Positions 1 through 9,180 of a stretch of DNA of 64,000 nt are shown here, one piece after another. A program made the translations under genes and the position numbers. The notes under the pieces are model-generated. The model saw only the letters and a program-made list of their open reading frames with translations, ran no database searches and was not told the origin of the DNA. Position 1 is the first letter of the stretch; each line of letters starts with the position of its first letter. Source of the stretch: an uncultured Muribaculum sp. (GTDB lineage Bacteria; Bacteroidota; Bacteroidia; Bacteroidales; Muribaculaceae); assembly GCA_910587665.1 (NCBI GenBank), contig CAJUMZ010000007.1:62001-126000 (forward strand), in the 5' to 3' direction.

Positions 1-1110
1 ATAGAGACTCATCAATGTGCGCCACCGGTCTTCGACCGAGGGATCCACGTCAAGGGCATAGCCCATCTGTTCCGCAGCCCCTGCATAATCGCTTATAGCA
101 ATCAGATAGGAGCAATAAAGGTCATGGATAGCCACCTCATGAGGGTGCTGCTCGATAAGGGTTGCAAAAAGTTCCTGTATACGCGGCTGCTGCGCGGGAT
201 CCTCATAAAGGGCGCGTATGTAGCCTGTAAGCAGTTCAAGCTTTGTGTCAAGCTCAAGATTTTCCTGCTTCAAGGCCTGAAACACCTCGCGGTCATAGCC
301 TACACTGTCATCAATCGACTTATAGTAATTGGCACGGGAATAATATGCCAGTCCGAATGTCGGGTCAATCTCGCAGGCACGGTTATAATAGTGCAATGCA
401 GAGTCAGGCTCGGAAAACATCGCGTATATATCACCGGCAAATACACTGTTTTCAGGGCTTCGAGGGGAAGCCTTCAACAATTCCTGCACCTCATTGAATA
501 TAGAGGCGGTGTCCTGCGAAATGAAGTATGCCCTTATCTTGCGTGTTGACACCGGGATATTCTTTCCCTGCGATTTCTCGATACGGTCATATACCTCAAT
601 TGACTTTGCCACATTAGCGGAGTCCTGTGACGATGCAAGAGCCTCGGCAAGCTTGAACGCCACCTCCGTTTTTGTCGGATAAGCCTTGTCAAGTGCGGTC
701 CATACCCTCAAAGCCTCATCGCGTTCCCCCATCTGGTCATTGATTGAGCCATAAACAAAGCTACAATAGAAATCTTCCGGCCTTTCATTGAAATGACGCT
801 TCATCATTCCGTAGCCTTTTTCAAATGTAGCCGAATCCTCGCGCGCCACCATCAGGTCATAGTAGCCACGATAAAACGCAACCTCGCTGTTGGTCGTGTC
901 AAGCTCATATGCCCTGCCGAGAAGGTCATAATATGCGTCCTCATTTTCAAGGGCATGCCTGCGCATAGCTTCCATAAACACATAATCCGCCTTACGGGCA
1001 TCGGTATCACCCCATATATTGCGCTTCCTTGCAGCTGTTTCTGTCACGGAAGTTACGATAAAAGCGACTATGGCTATACCAAAAAGCGATTTACGGAAGA
1101 ATGATGTCAT
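1..1110 (-). CDS. TPR-repeat protein, exported or membrane-anchored (C-terminus beyond window)
   Basis: A continuous minus-strand reading frame starts at the ATG at 1110 and is still open at base 1, so the C-terminus is missing. The first ~28 residues (MTSFFRKSLFGIAIVAFIVT...) form a hydrophobic signal or anchor segment after two basic residues. The rest is helical with TPR-like spacing, for example SALHYYNRACEIDPTFGLAY and a later AAEQMGYALDVDPS, which match the x-A-x-x-x-Y-x-x-A-l-x-l-d-P pattern. TPR proteins of this kind are usually scaffolds in the Bacteroidales envelope; no partner can be named. The gene follows dut on the same strand with a 16-bp gap, so the two are probably co-transcribed. 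No enzyme motif was seen. Confidence 0.8.
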   Translation of the reverse strand, partial: MTSFFRKSLFGIAIVAFIVTSVTETAARKRNIWGDTDARKADYVFMEAMRRHALENEDAYYDLLGRAYELDTTNSEVAFYRGYYDLMVAREDSATFEKGYGMMKRHFNERPEDFYCSFVYGSINDQMGERDEALRVWTALDKAYPTKTEVAFKLAEALASSQDSANVAKSIEVYDRIEKSQGKNIPVSTRKIRAYFISQDTASIFNEVQELLKASPRSPENSVFAGDIYAMFSEPDSALHYYNRACEIDPTFGLAYYSRANYYKSIDDSVGYDREVFQALKQENLELDTKLELLTGYIRALYEDPAQQPRIQELFATLIEQHPHEVAIHDLYCSYLIAISDYAGAAEQMGYALDVDPSVEDRWRTLMSLY

Positions 1111-1126
1111 GATCCTGCACAATTAA

Positions 1127-1570
1127 TCAGTTAACACCGGTGTGACCGAACGCGCCGTCACCACGCTTTGTCTCGTCGAGCCTTTCTACAGGCTCCCACT
1201 CGACGCGTGTATATTCCTTGATCACCATCTGGCATATACGCTCACCGTCGTTGACCACAAACGGAGTATCCGATAGATTTATCAGTATCACACCTATCTC
1301 GCCACGATAATCGGCATCTACCGTACCGGGAGTATTGACAAGCGATATCCCGTGTTTCAATGCAAGACCGGAACGTGGGCGTATCTGGCATTCATATCCG
1401 TGGGGAAGCTGTATATAAAGCCCGGTCGGGATAAGGGCTCTCTGCAAAGGGGCAAGAGTGACAGGCTCTTTAAGACAAGCCCTGACATCCATACCTGCCG
1501 ATGAAGGAGTCTCATAAGCCGGCAGCTCATGACCGGAGCGGTTGATAATTTTCACTTTTATGCGTTCCAT
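1127..1570 (-). CDS. dut: dUTP diphosphatase (dUTPase)
   Basis: Hydrolyses dUTP to dUMP and pyrophosphate. This keeps uracil out of DNA and feeds thymidylate synthesis. At 147 aa it has the normal size of the trimeric all-beta enzyme. The five signature motifs appear in order: motif 1 around SSAGMDVRA, motif 2 RPRSGLA, motif 3 NTPGTVDADYRGEI with the catalytic Asp, motif 4 ERICQMVI, and the C-terminal glycine-rich motif 5 RGDGAFGHTG that closes over the substrate. The ATG at 1570 gives the expected N-terminus. The gene lies 16 bp upstream of the TPR gene and is probably the first gene of that transcript. Cytoplasmic housekeeping enzyme; nothing is abnormal. Confidence 0.97.
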   Translation of the reverse strand: MERIKVKIINRSGHELPAYETPSSAGMDVRACLKEPVTLAPLQRALIPTGLYIQLPHGYECQIRPRSGLALKHGISLVNTPGTVDADYRGEIGVILINLSDTPFVVNDGERICQMVIKEYTRVEWEPVERLDETKRGDGAFGHTGVN

Positions 1571-1731
1571 ATTTCTCTATAAATAAATCGTTACGCGAAA
1601 ATAGTTAAAAAACGGCATTTAACAGTCACGTTTTTGCTATTTTTAAATAAAACATGCCATCTATACCATTGGTTCAAGCTATGAAAAGTGATTAAGCCAT
1701 AAATCGGGAGACCCAATGGTCTGACACGAAA

Positions 1732-1760
1732 AAAGCCGGATGGCAATCCACCCGGCTTTA
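1732..1760 (-). terminator. Rho-independent terminator after the OmpH-like gene
   Basis: Read on the minus strand, AAAGCCGG...CCGGCTTT forms a strong hairpin followed by a T run. It lies 18 bp beyond the stop codon of the gene ending at 1778. Confidence 0.85.
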
Positions 1761-1777
1761 TATTGTCGCTGAAACAA

Positions 1778-2374
1778 TTATTTTTCGCTGACCTTGTTAT
1801 AGCGGGCATTAAGACCCTTGATCACCTCATCGGTGATGTCGAGTTCAGGGTTGAAATATACTCCTGCCGCCTTGTAAAGGATAGCGTCATAATGCTTCTT
1901 TGCATTATATTCCTTTATGAAGGATTCAATCGAATCGGTAAGCTGCATCTGCTGCTGTATCATCTCCTGCTCGGCCTCGCGCTGAAGGCTTGCAAGATAA
2001 TTCTCGGCGTCTGACTGCTTTTTGTTAAAGTTATCCACATCGGCTTTATAGCTTTCCTGCGACAGATAGCCATTGGAATTTACTTTCTGCTGGATAGAGT
2101 TGCCAAGCTTCTGAAGTTCGGCGCCACGTGTGCGCTGAGCGTTATCGATCTTGCTGAAAGAACGTATCTGAGCCTCTTTGAAATCCTTTGCAAGATTGTA
2201 GTGGGCGGCAATCGAGTCAGCATCAATGTAGCGGATGTTGATAGCTACCGTTTTTTCAGTAGTTGAATCTTTTGAGGGAGCTACGGTTGACGACGATTCG
2301 TTATTTGTACATGAAATGGCAACGAACGCCATCATTAGCATAAGTGACTTGGCACAAAGTGCGAGCTTTTTCAT
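1778..2374 (-). CDS. OmpH/Skp-like periplasmic chaperone lipoprotein
   Basis: 198 aa. The N-terminus is a lipoprotein signal ending in a lipobox (VAISC, Cys about residue 22), followed by a Ser/Thr-rich linker. The remainder is a strongly helical, Gln/Glu/Lys-rich segment (KIDNAQRTRGAELQKLGNSI, then QREAEQEMIQQQMQLTDSIE) ending in a short beta-like tail with a D-I-T-D-E-V-I-K-G-L-N pattern. This is the layout of the OmpH (Skp) family, whose members bind unfolded outer-membrane proteins with coiled-coil arms. Classical Skp is soluble, while a lipid-anchored form is common in Bacteroidetes. It follows the small membrane-protein gene by 26 bp on the same strand and is closed by a terminator. Family call fairly firm; client proteins unknown. 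Confidence 0.8.
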   Translation of the reverse strand: MKKLALCAKSLMLMMAFVAISCTNNESSSTVAPSKDSTTEKTVAINIRYIDADSIAAHYNLAKDFKEAQIRSFSKIDNAQRTRGAELQKLGNSIQQKVNSNGYLSQESYKADVDNFNKKQSDAENYLASLQREAEQEMIQQQMQLTDSIESFIKEYNAKKHYDAILYKAAGVYFNPELDITDEVIKGLNARYNKVSEK

Positions 2375-2400
2375 TACAGTGTAAGGTATGATTTATTTGT

Positions 2401-2544
2401 TTAATATTTTCTTTTTCCACGCAGCGCAGCTATATCGTGGGCATGTCCGGAAGGGAATTTCCCATTCTTGACAAAAAACACTTTTACCCCTAAAAGCAGT
2501 ATGGCAAAAGCGATCAAGACTATCGACAATATCACGATTTTCAC
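2401..2544 (-). CDS. Small single-pass membrane protein (47 aa), conserved Bacteroidales type
   Basis: A longer 86-codon frame exists, but it would start upstream of a TATATTTG promoter element on this strand (2575-2568). The likely product starts at the GTG at 2544 and reads VKIVILSIVLIAFAILLLGV..., a single hydrophobic helix of about 20 residues. It is followed by a basic polar tail containing KNGKFPSGHAHD. The GKFPxxH motif after one transmembrane helix recalls a small uncharacterised protein common in Bacteroidales (from memory). It precedes the OmpH-like gene by 26 bp and shares its transcript. Function unknown. The GTG start is inferred from the promoter position and from the protein beginning directly at the hydrophobic helix. 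Confidence 0.6.
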   Translation of the reverse strand: MKIVILSIVLIAFAILLLGVKVFFVKNGKFPSGHAHDIAALRGKRKY

Positions 2545-2567
2545 TGCGTCACTAAGTTTTTGCGGTG

Positions 2568-2575
2568 CAAATATA
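2568..2575 (-). promoter_or_regulatory. Bacteroidetes -7 element for the small membrane protein / OmpH-like operon
   Basis: TATATTTG on the minus strand matches TAnnTTTG exactly and lies about 24 bp before the GTG at 2544. No clear -33 TTG was found at 19-21 bp. Confidence 0.55.
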
Positions 2576-2712
2576 AGAAAGGAAAATAAATTTTGGTAAT
2601 ATCTAAATTTTATTTTGTAACTTAGAGTGCGAAATGTGTGTAATTTAACATTTTTATACATCTCGTCAATCTTTTTAAACTCAATATTACTTACATAAAC
2701 TCATTGAATAAA

Positions 2713-4173
2713 ATGACAATCAAAGATCTTAAACCCGAGTTGATCTGGAATATATTTGACCAGATAACCAAAGTACCCCGTCCTTCAAAGAAAGAGGGGA
2801 AAATACGTCAGTATCTTCTTGACTTCGCTAAAGAGCACAATATAGCTGTAAAGACCGACGAGGTGGGAAATGTAGTGATGAGCAAGCCCGCTACTCCGGG
2901 CAAAGAAAACGCACCTACCGTGATCCTGCAAGGACACATGGACATGGTGTGTGAGTCAAACAACAAAAATTTCGACTTCGACAACAATCCTATAACCACC
3001 ATAATCGACGGCGACTGGGTACATGCCGACGGCACTACACTCGGAGCCGACAACGGTATAGGCATGGCTGCCGCACTCGCCGTGATGGTTGACAGTTCAC
3101 TTGTCCACGGACCGGTGGAAGCCCTTTTCACAGTCGATGAAGAGACCGGCATGACCGGTGCCAACAATCTCGGCGCCGACATGATGAACGGCACCATATT
3201 ACTCAACCTTGACTCTGAGGATGACGGAGAGATATTCATCGGATGTGCCGGCGGTGTCGACACAACAATCACCTTCGACTACAAGCGCGAGATGGCTCCC
3301 GCCGACAACCATTGGTTCCGCATCGAGCTGTCAAACCTCAGCGGCGGACACTCCGGCGGCGACATTCATGAAGGCCGAGCCAATTCCAACAAGCTTCTCG
3401 CCCGATTCCTCTTTGACCTGTCGCTCAAGCATGCGGTAAAACTCAGCGAGATCAGCGGCGGGAACCTCCGCAACGCGATCCCCCGCGCAGCCCATGCCGT
3501 GTTTGGCGTAAGCTCCGAGAGCAAAGAGAAAGTAATGGTGAAATTCAATGAATATGTAGCCGCCGTCGAGAAGGAATATTCCCACACCGACCCCGGTATG
3601 ACCATCACCATCGAAAGTGTCGAGAAGCCTGAATATGCCATTGACACCGATACGTCTGACCGCCTTATACGCGCCCTTTACGCATGTCCCCACGGAGTGA
3701 TCTCAATGAGCCATGACCTTGAAGGACTTGTTGAAACCTCAACCAACCTTGCAGCCGTAAAGATGCAGGACAACTCCACGATACTTGTCACCACCAGCCA
3801 ACGCAGCTCGGTAGAGTCACGGAAGTGGGATATCGCCCGTCAGATCGAGGCACTCTTCCTACTCGCAGGAGCACATGTGACCCACGGCGACGGATATCCC
3901 GGATGGACCCCCGACATGAATTCCACCATCATGAAGATCGCAAGCGACGCGTATGAGGAACTATATAATGTAAAGCCCGCGATCAAGGCAATACATGCAG
4001 GACTTGAGTGTGGACTTTTCTTAACAAAGTATCCTCATCTTGACATGGTGTCATTCGGTCCCACACTGCGCGGCGTACACTCTCCTTCGGAAAAGATGCA
4101 CATCCCCGCGGTAGAAAAATTCTGGAATCAGTTAACCCTTATTCTTAAGAAAGTAGCCGACCTTAAGAAATAA
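2713..4173 (+). CDS. pepD: Aminoacyl-histidine dipeptidase (M20 family, PepD)
   Basis: Cytosolic metallopeptidase that cleaves dipeptides such as carnosine-like Xaa-His and recycles peptide nitrogen. Visible M20 metal-site motifs include GHMDMVCESN (first His and Asp), LGADNGIGMAAAL (bridging Asp), DEETGMTGA (catalytic Glu pair), LDSEDDGEIFIGCAGG and the C-terminal HAGLECGLF with the last metal His. A dimerisation/lid domain sits between them. I use the ATG at 2713 rather than an in-frame TTG three codons upstream, which gives MTIKDLKPELIW... and 486 aa, normal for PepD. It is monocistronic: the region upstream is divergent and a strong hairpin follows the stop. Confidence 0.95.
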   Translation: MTIKDLKPELIWNIFDQITKVPRPSKKEGKIRQYLLDFAKEHNIAVKTDEVGNVVMSKPATPGKENAPTVILQGHMDMVCESNNKNFDFDNNPITTIIDGDWVHADGTTLGADNGIGMAAALAVMVDSSLVHGPVEALFTVDEETGMTGANNLGADMMNGTILLNLDSEDDGEIFIGCAGGVDTTITFDYKREMAPADNHWFRIELSNLSGGHSGGDIHEGRANSNKLLARFLFDLSLKHAVKLSEISGGNLRNAIPRAAHAVFGVSSESKEKVMVKFNEYVAAVEKEYSHTDPGMTITIESVEKPEYAIDTDTSDRLIRALYACPHGVISMSHDLEGLVETSTNLAAVKMQDNSTILVTTSQRSSVESRKWDIARQIEALFLLAGAHVTHGDGYPGWTPDMNSTIMKIASDAYEELYNVKPAIKAIHAGLECGLFLTKYPHLDMVSFGPTLRGVHSPSEKMHIPAVEKFWNQLTLILKKVADLKK

Positions 4174-4196
4174 GTATAGGAAAATATGACCTAATT

Positions 4197-4234
4197 AAAT
4201 ATGTGGACATGGAGCTTGCCATGTCCACATATTT
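4197..4234 (+). terminator. 16-bp perfect inverted repeat, terminator after pepD
   Basis: Left arm 4197-4212 and right arm 4219-4234 (CCATGTCCACATATTT) are perfect complements around a 6-nt loop, ending in ATTT. Because of this hairpin, the in-frame ATG at 4203 cannot be the start of the following gene. Confidence 0.8.
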
Positions 4235-4262
4235 ATCCTCAAATAATCTAAACCTGATACTC

Positions 4263-4991
4263 ATGATACTTCCCGTCAATATCACGGCTGCATTAATCAT
4301 GCTCGCAGCGACTCAGGCGGAACAGGCAGTAACCGACTCCATCATAATAGCGGAAGATGTCGAAATCACGGCGTCGGTCAAGGAAAGCGACGTGATACTA
4401 CGCCTCACGGAAGAGGATTTCAAGCAGGCTGCCGAAGAGCTCGGGGTCGATGTCGCTACGATAAAGGCTGTCATCAGCATCGAGGCGGGAGCGGGACATC
4501 AAGGGTTTCACGCAGCGGGACAACCGCTTGTAAATTTTGACCTCGCCATGTTTCGCCGTGCCGCCGCAAAGCGAAAGGTAAATCTTAACAAATACAAGAA
4601 AAGCCACAGCATAGTGTTTAACCGCCCAAATTCCGGGAAATACGGGTCATATCAGGCGGCACAGCATGAGAGGCTGAAATCAGCCATGACAATTGACTCG
4701 ATAGCCGCTATCGACGGTACTTTCTGGGGAATGTTTCAGATAGGCGGATTCAATTGGAAAAAATGCGGTACATCATCCCGAGTGGAATTTATGGAACGCA
4801 TGAGCAGGTCAGAGCATGAACAGCTCGAGCTCTTCGTCAATTTCATTAAGTCAGGTAAGATGGACAAGTATCTTAAAAAGAAAGACTGGGCCGGATTTGC
4901 CCGCATATACAACGGTCCTTCATACAAGCGTCGCGGATATCACACGCGTCTCGCAAAAGCCTACAGCAAATACAAGAAACAGTCAAAGTAA
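4263..4991 (+). CDS. Secreted N-acetylmuramidase-family protein (DUF3380-like)
   Basis: Predicted peptidoglycan hydrolase. From the ATG at 4263 the protein is 242 aa and opens with a signal peptide (MILPVNITAALIMLAATQAEQ). An upstream in-frame ATG at 4203 lies inside the pepD terminator and is rejected. After a linker, residues ~55-240 match the N-acetylmuramidase domain found in phage endolysins and Bacteroidales enzymes: an early helix with the presumed catalytic Glu (VISIEAGAG), a central FWGMFQIGGFNW segment (usually WGxFQIMGxNY), and the C-terminal FARIYNGPSYKRRGYH. In many relatives a FERHxF motif follows the Glu region; here it is NFDLAMF, a clear divergence. Substrate and activity are inferred. 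It stands alone and faces the convergent metH gene. Confidence 0.8.
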   Translation: MILPVNITAALIMLAATQAEQAVTDSIIIAEDVEITASVKESDVILRLTEEDFKQAAEELGVDVATIKAVISIEAGAGHQGFHAAGQPLVNFDLAMFRRAAAKRKVNLNKYKKSHSIVFNRPNSGKYGSYQAAQHERLKSAMTIDSIAAIDGTFWGMFQIGGFNWKKCGTSSRVEFMERMSRSEHEQLELFVNFIKSGKMDKYLKKKDWAGFARIYNGPSYKRRGYHTRLAKAYSKYKKQSK

Positions 4992-5007
4992 TCCCGATAC
5001 CTTTATC

Positions 5008-8000
5008 TTATCGCGGAAGAAAGCGGCTAATAGCCTCAACTGCGACACCACGACGGCGGCAATAGTCGGCAAGCTGGTCATCTCCGATTTTACCTACAGA
5101 AAAATACCGGCTTTCCGGATGAGTAAATATCATTCCTGACGTCGAAGCTGCGGGCGACATTGCCCCGCTCTCGGTCAAGGTAATGCCGAGCGACTTGTAA
5201 TCAAGTATGCCGTCGAGATCAAAGATCAACGACTGGTCAGGAAGCGACGGATAACCTACTGCAGGGCGTATGCCTTTGCATTCGGTATGCCAGAGCCGTT
5301 CATGCACTATACGGTGCATATTTTCAGTCGCGGCTTCGGCAAGACGGTCGGCAAGAGTCTGATATAGCAGTGCCTTATAATCATTGCCCGATTCCTTATA
5401 TCCGGCGACAATAGCCTCAACCGCCCCCGCCGTCACGGCAAACACACCGATATAATCATTTAGCTTACCGTCGGAGGTGACAGGAGCCACATAATCCGAT
5501 AGCGAAAGGCACTCCCCGTTCACACCACATTCCTGCTGTCGCAACGTAGAAATCACACCCCGGGTGCCTTCATTGTCATATACTATATCACCGTTCAGCG
5601 ACCCGGCACTCAACAGTGCCACACGCGCCTTCAGCAAAATACCGTCACGCTCAAGCCGGGCAAGTGCATTGCGCGCCTCCTTTACAAGCTGCATCACCTC
5701 CGCGGCATCATTTACCTTGTCGGTAGGTACAGACGCAAGCCATTGCGCCCGGCAATGGTCACAGCCTTGTACTTCAGCTACAGGTGCAAGCGACGGATCA
5801 AGCTTCCATGCCGCAAGGAAGGCACGCCAGTTTATTAGCCCGGCAACCTCACTCACCTTAAATTCCAGGTCATGGACTCCGGGATACGCAGGCATCTCCG
5901 GCGAAAAGTCAAAATGCGGAGCCGACCCCACTGCCTCGTCATAAGACAAAAGCCGCGTTACATCCCCTTCATATTCCCTGCGGAGTCGCCGCTGCTCTTC
6001 GCGAAGCGACGCGACAGCCTCGTCGTAAGTCGCCGGATTGCTAAATCGCTGCACTACGGCCGGGAGCATTGCAGCGTCACGGGTATATACCACCGGCCCG
6101 CTATAGCATGGGGCTATCTTTACGGCAGTGTGTAAGGCGGAGGTCGTGGCACCGCCGATAAGAAGCGGGATAGTCATGCCGCGGGCCTCCATCAGTCGCG
6201 CCACGTGACACATCTCCTCAAGCGAAGGGGTTATAAGTCCGCTAAGACCGATAAAGTCAGCCCCCGACTCAATAGCCTTGTCGACGATGTCCTCTCCGGG
6301 CACCATGACACCAAGGTCAATCACATCATAGCCGTTGCAGCTCATTATCACTCCCACGATATTTTTACCGATGTCATGGACATCGCCTTTAACAGTAGCG
6401 ATAACCATGCGACCGGCTGACGCGGAACCACCGTCAGCACGCTTCTCCTCCTCAATGTAGGGAGCAAGCCACGCGACGGCAAGTTTCATGACACGCGCGC
6501 TCTTGACCACCTGGGGAAGGAAAAGTTTTCCCTCACCAAACATGACACCGACACGATTCATTCCCGCCATCAACGGTCCGTCGATCACAGCGATTGCCGA
6601 ACCAAGCGACGCCATGGCCTCATCAAGAAGCGGCTCTATATTTTCAGCATTACCCTTCATCACCATCGACTCAAGCCGCTCAGCCGCCGTCAGGACAGCC
6701 TCATGGTGAGCCGGAGCCGCTGTTCCGGAAGAAGCCGTCACAGCCTTCAGGTCGGCGGCAAGACCGACAAGACGGTCTGTGGCATCGTCACGCCTCACAA
6801 GAAGCACGTCATCAATAGCCTCGCGTAATTCCGGCGTTATCTCATCAACAGGCATCATCGCCGCAGCATTCACGATACCCATGTCAAGGCCTTCGGCTAT
6901 CGCATGATACAGAAATAACGCGTGCATCGCCTCCCTGACATAATTGTTGCCCCTGAATGAAAACGACAGATTGCTTATTCCCCCGCTCACCTTTGCACCG
7001 GGGAGATTTTGCTTTATCCACGTGACACTGCGTATAAAATCAAGCGCATAGTCGCGATGCTCCTCCATGCCGGTGGCAACAGCAAGCACATTGGGGTCAA
7101 ACACGATGTCACATCCGCGGAATCCCGCTTTATCGACAAGCAGGCGGTAAGCACGACAGCACACTTCGACACGACGACGGAACGTATCGGCTTGTCCCTG
7201 CTCGTCAAATGCCATGACAACGACCGCAGCCCCCATTTCCCGGATGTAACGTGCACGGTTGACAAATGTCTCCTCTCCTTCCTTCAGGCTTATCGAATTG
7301 ACAATAGGCCGCCCCTGCACACGCTTTAGCCCGGCAACTATGGTTTCCCAATGTGAGGAATCTATCATAAACGGGACCCGTGCCGTGTCAGGGTCCGACC
7401 CGATAAGGCTGATGAATCTCGACATCTCGGCCACCGAGTCAAGCATGGCGTCATCCATGTTTATATCAATGATCTGCGCCCCTGCTTCGACCTGCTGACG
7501 CGCTATCGCCACAGCCTCACCGAAATTCTGCTCCTTTATCAGCCGCAGGAACTTCCGGCTGCCCGCTACATTACACCGCTCCCCGACATTGACAAAATTT
7601 CGCTCGCGGCTTACAGTGAGCGGTTCAAGACCCGCAAGCACCATCTCGTCGGCGGCATCAGGCACAACCCTTGGCTTATATTCTTTTGCAAGCTTGGCTA
7701 TTGCACTGATATGCTCCGGAGTCGTGCCGCAACACCCGCCTATTATATTTATCATGCCTTCGGCAAGCATCGGCTCTACCTTTGAAGCCATCATTTCGGG
7801 GGTCTCGTCATATTCTCCCATGGCATTGGGGAGTCCTGCGTTAGGATATACGCTTACGGCATAGGGACAAGGTCTAAGCGCCTCGACATATTTAACCATC
7901 CCATCGGCGCCAAACGAGCAGTTAAGACCTATGGCAAGCGGGCGACAATGCTCTACAGTGGCGACAAATGCCTCAAGGGTCTGCCCCGCAAGAGTGCGCC

Positions 8001-8679
8001 CCGACTCCGTGAGGGTGACCGAAAGTATCACAGGCACTCGCCTGCCTACGCTCTCCATCGCGCGACGTGCACCCCATATCGCAGCCTTGGCATTCAACGA
8101 GTCATATATCGTCTCTATCAAAAACAGGTCAATCCCTCCCTCAAGGAGCGACCGGCACTGAAGGGCAAATGTATCGGCAAGGAAATCCCAGTCAATGCAT
8201 TCTCCATCCGCCCCGTCAAGTTCCTGAGACATGGATAGCGACTTCCCCGACGGGCCGACACTGCCCGCCACCCAGCACATTTCATCAGGATGGGCGGCAA
8301 TAAAGGCATCGGCAGCCTCGCGGGCCACCTGCGCGGCAGCCCTGTTTATCTCAGCCACATGACCGTCAAGACCGTAATCGGCAAGCGACGCTGCATTGGC
8401 ATTAAACGAGTCGGTCTCGATAATCCGCGCGCCTGCTTCGAGGTATCGGGCATGTATGTCGCGTATCACATCGGGACACGTTAATGCAAGCAAGTCGTTG
8501 CAGCTTTTCAACTTCTTATCCCAAACGGCAAAACGGTCACCGCGGAAATCTTCTTCCGTAAGTCCCTGATGCTGTATCATGGTACCCATCGCGCCGTCAA
8601 GCACCACAATTTCATGCTTCAACGTCTCGACAAGCCTCATGCCTGCCGCATCATATTCAAGATCATCAATATATGTCAT
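5008..8679 (-). CDS. metH: Cobalamin-dependent methionine synthase
   Basis: Transfers a methyl group from methyltetrahydrofolate to homocysteine via cobalamin. All four modules are present in the usual order. The homocysteine domain (~20-330) has the zinc cysteines in GLNCSFG and GGCCGTTPEHI. The pterin domain follows (~360-610; VGERCNVAGSRKF, DINMDD). The B12 domain has the base-off motif GDVHDIGKN near residues 765-772. The C-terminal reactivation domain has RPAVGYPSLPDQS, which binds S-adenosylmethionine. The length of ~1223 aa matches E. coli MetH (1227). I chose the ATG at 8679; a TTG at 8706 and an ATG at 8640 are alternatives. It follows tadA by about 50 bp and is the last gene of rnz-tadA-metH. 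No riboswitch was recognised upstream. Confidence 0.97.
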   Translation of the reverse strand: MTYIDDLEYDAAGMRLVETLKHEIVVLDGAMGTMIQHQGLTEEDFRGDRFAVWDKKLKSCNDLLALTCPDVIRDIHARYLEAGARIIETDSFNANAASLADYGLDGHVAEINRAAAQVAREAADAFIAAHPDEMCWVAGSVGPSGKSLSMSQELDGADGECIDWDFLADTFALQCRSLLEGGIDLFLIETIYDSLNAKAAIWGARRAMESVGRRVPVILSVTLTESGRTLAGQTLEAFVATVEHCRPLAIGLNCSFGADGMVKYVEALRPCPYAVSVYPNAGLPNAMGEYDETPEMMASKVEPMLAEGMINIIGGCCGTTPEHISAIAKLAKEYKPRVVPDAADEMVLAGLEPLTVSRERNFVNVGERCNVAGSRKFLRLIKEQNFGEAVAIARQQVEAGAQIIDINMDDAMLDSVAEMSRFISLIGSDPDTARVPFMIDSSHWETIVAGLKRVQGRPIVNSISLKEGEETFVNRARYIREMGAAVVVMAFDEQGQADTFRRRVEVCCRAYRLLVDKAGFRGCDIVFDPNVLAVATGMEEHRDYALDFIRSVTWIKQNLPGAKVSGGISNLSFSFRGNNYVREAMHALFLYHAIAEGLDMGIVNAAAMMPVDEITPELREAIDDVLLVRRDDATDRLVGLAADLKAVTASSGTAAPAHHEAVLTAAERLESMVMKGNAENIEPLLDEAMASLGSAIAVIDGPLMAGMNRVGVMFGEGKLFLPQVVKSARVMKLAVAWLAPYIEEEKRADGGSASAGRMVIATVKGDVHDIGKNIVGVIMSCNGYDVIDLGVMVPGEDIVDKAIESGADFIGLSGLITPSLEEMCHVARLMEARGMTIPLLIGGATTSALHTAVKIAPCYSGPVVYTRDAAMLPAVVQRFSNPATYDEAVASLREEQRRLRREYEGDVTRLLSYDEAVGSAPHFDFSPEMPAYPGVHDLEFKVSEVAGLINWRAFLAAWKLDPSLAPVAEVQGCDHCRAQWLASVPTDKVNDAAEVMQLVKEARNALARLERDGILLKARVALLSAGSLNGDIVYDNEGTRGVISTLRQQECGVNGECLSLSDYVAPVTSDGKLNDYIGVFAVTAGAVEAIVAGYKESGNDYKALLYQTLADRLAEAATENMHRIVHERLWHTECKGIRPAVGYPSLPDQSLIFDLDGILDYKSLGITLTESGAMSPAASTSGMIFTHPESRYFSVGKIGDDQLADYCRRRGVAVEAISRFLPR

Positions 8680-8730
8680 AGATGTAATGTAACTTTCCAA
8701 ATGCAAATTTAGACAATAGGCAGCAACATT

Positions 8731-9180
8731 TCAACGCTTTGCCTTAAAAAACTTACGCATAAGCGACCGGCACTCATCCTCCAGCACTCCGATCACCACA
8801 ACTGCCTTGGGATGAAACGGCGATCGTGACGTCATGCCTGCATAACCCCGCTTCTCGTCAGGAGCACCGATGACTATACGCTTCAGCTGACTCCATCCTA
8901 TAGCCCCGGCACACATAAGGCAAGGCTCGACAGTGACATAGAGCGCACACTCGCCGAGATACTTGCCGCCAAGCGTGTTTGCCGCAGCGGTGATTGCCTG
9001 CATTTCGGCATGAGCTGTCACGTCGTTGAGCCTCTCGGTAAGATTATGACCGCGACCTACAATCGCTCCGTCACACACCACCACGGCACCAATCGGCACC
9101 TCATCGGCGTCATAAGCCTTCTGAGCCTCGGCAAGTGCAAGTCGCATATAATATGCGTCGTCATGTGATTGATCATTCAT
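8731..9180 (-). CDS. tadA: tRNA-specific adenosine deaminase
   Basis: Converts adenosine-34 to inosine in tRNA-Arg(ACG), an essential decoding step. The 149-aa protein has the cytidine-deaminase fold signature: the HAEMQAI motif (zinc His and proton-shuttling Glu) and PCLMCAGAI (two zinc Cys). The N-terminal helix MRLALAEAQKAYDADEVPIGAVVV is typical of TadA. The ATG overlaps the rnz stop by 4 bp, so translation is probably coupled. It could in principle be a broader nucleoside deaminase, but size, motifs and being the only deaminase seen here favour TadA. Confidence 0.93.
   Translation of the reverse strand: MNDQSHDDAYYMRLALAEAQKAYDADEVPIGAVVVCDGAIVGRGHNLTERLNDVTAHAEMQAITAAANTLGGKYLGECALYVTVEPCLMCAGAIGWSQLKRIVIGAPDEKRGYAGMTSRSPFHPKAVVVIGVLEDECRSLMRKFFKAKR

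Noticed and set aside
3331..3693. Long minus-strand frames inside pepD, and similar frames inside metH, nifJ and secA
   Set aside because: They are antisense shadows of well-supported genes with no family resemblance.
4203..4262. N-terminal extension of the muramidase frame
   Set aside because: It is encoded by the pepD terminator hairpin; the signal peptide begins at 4263.
8680..8730. Riboswitch ahead of metH
   Set aside because: Only ~50 bp separate tadA and metH, too short for a known cobalamin or SAM riboswitch, and no motif was seen.
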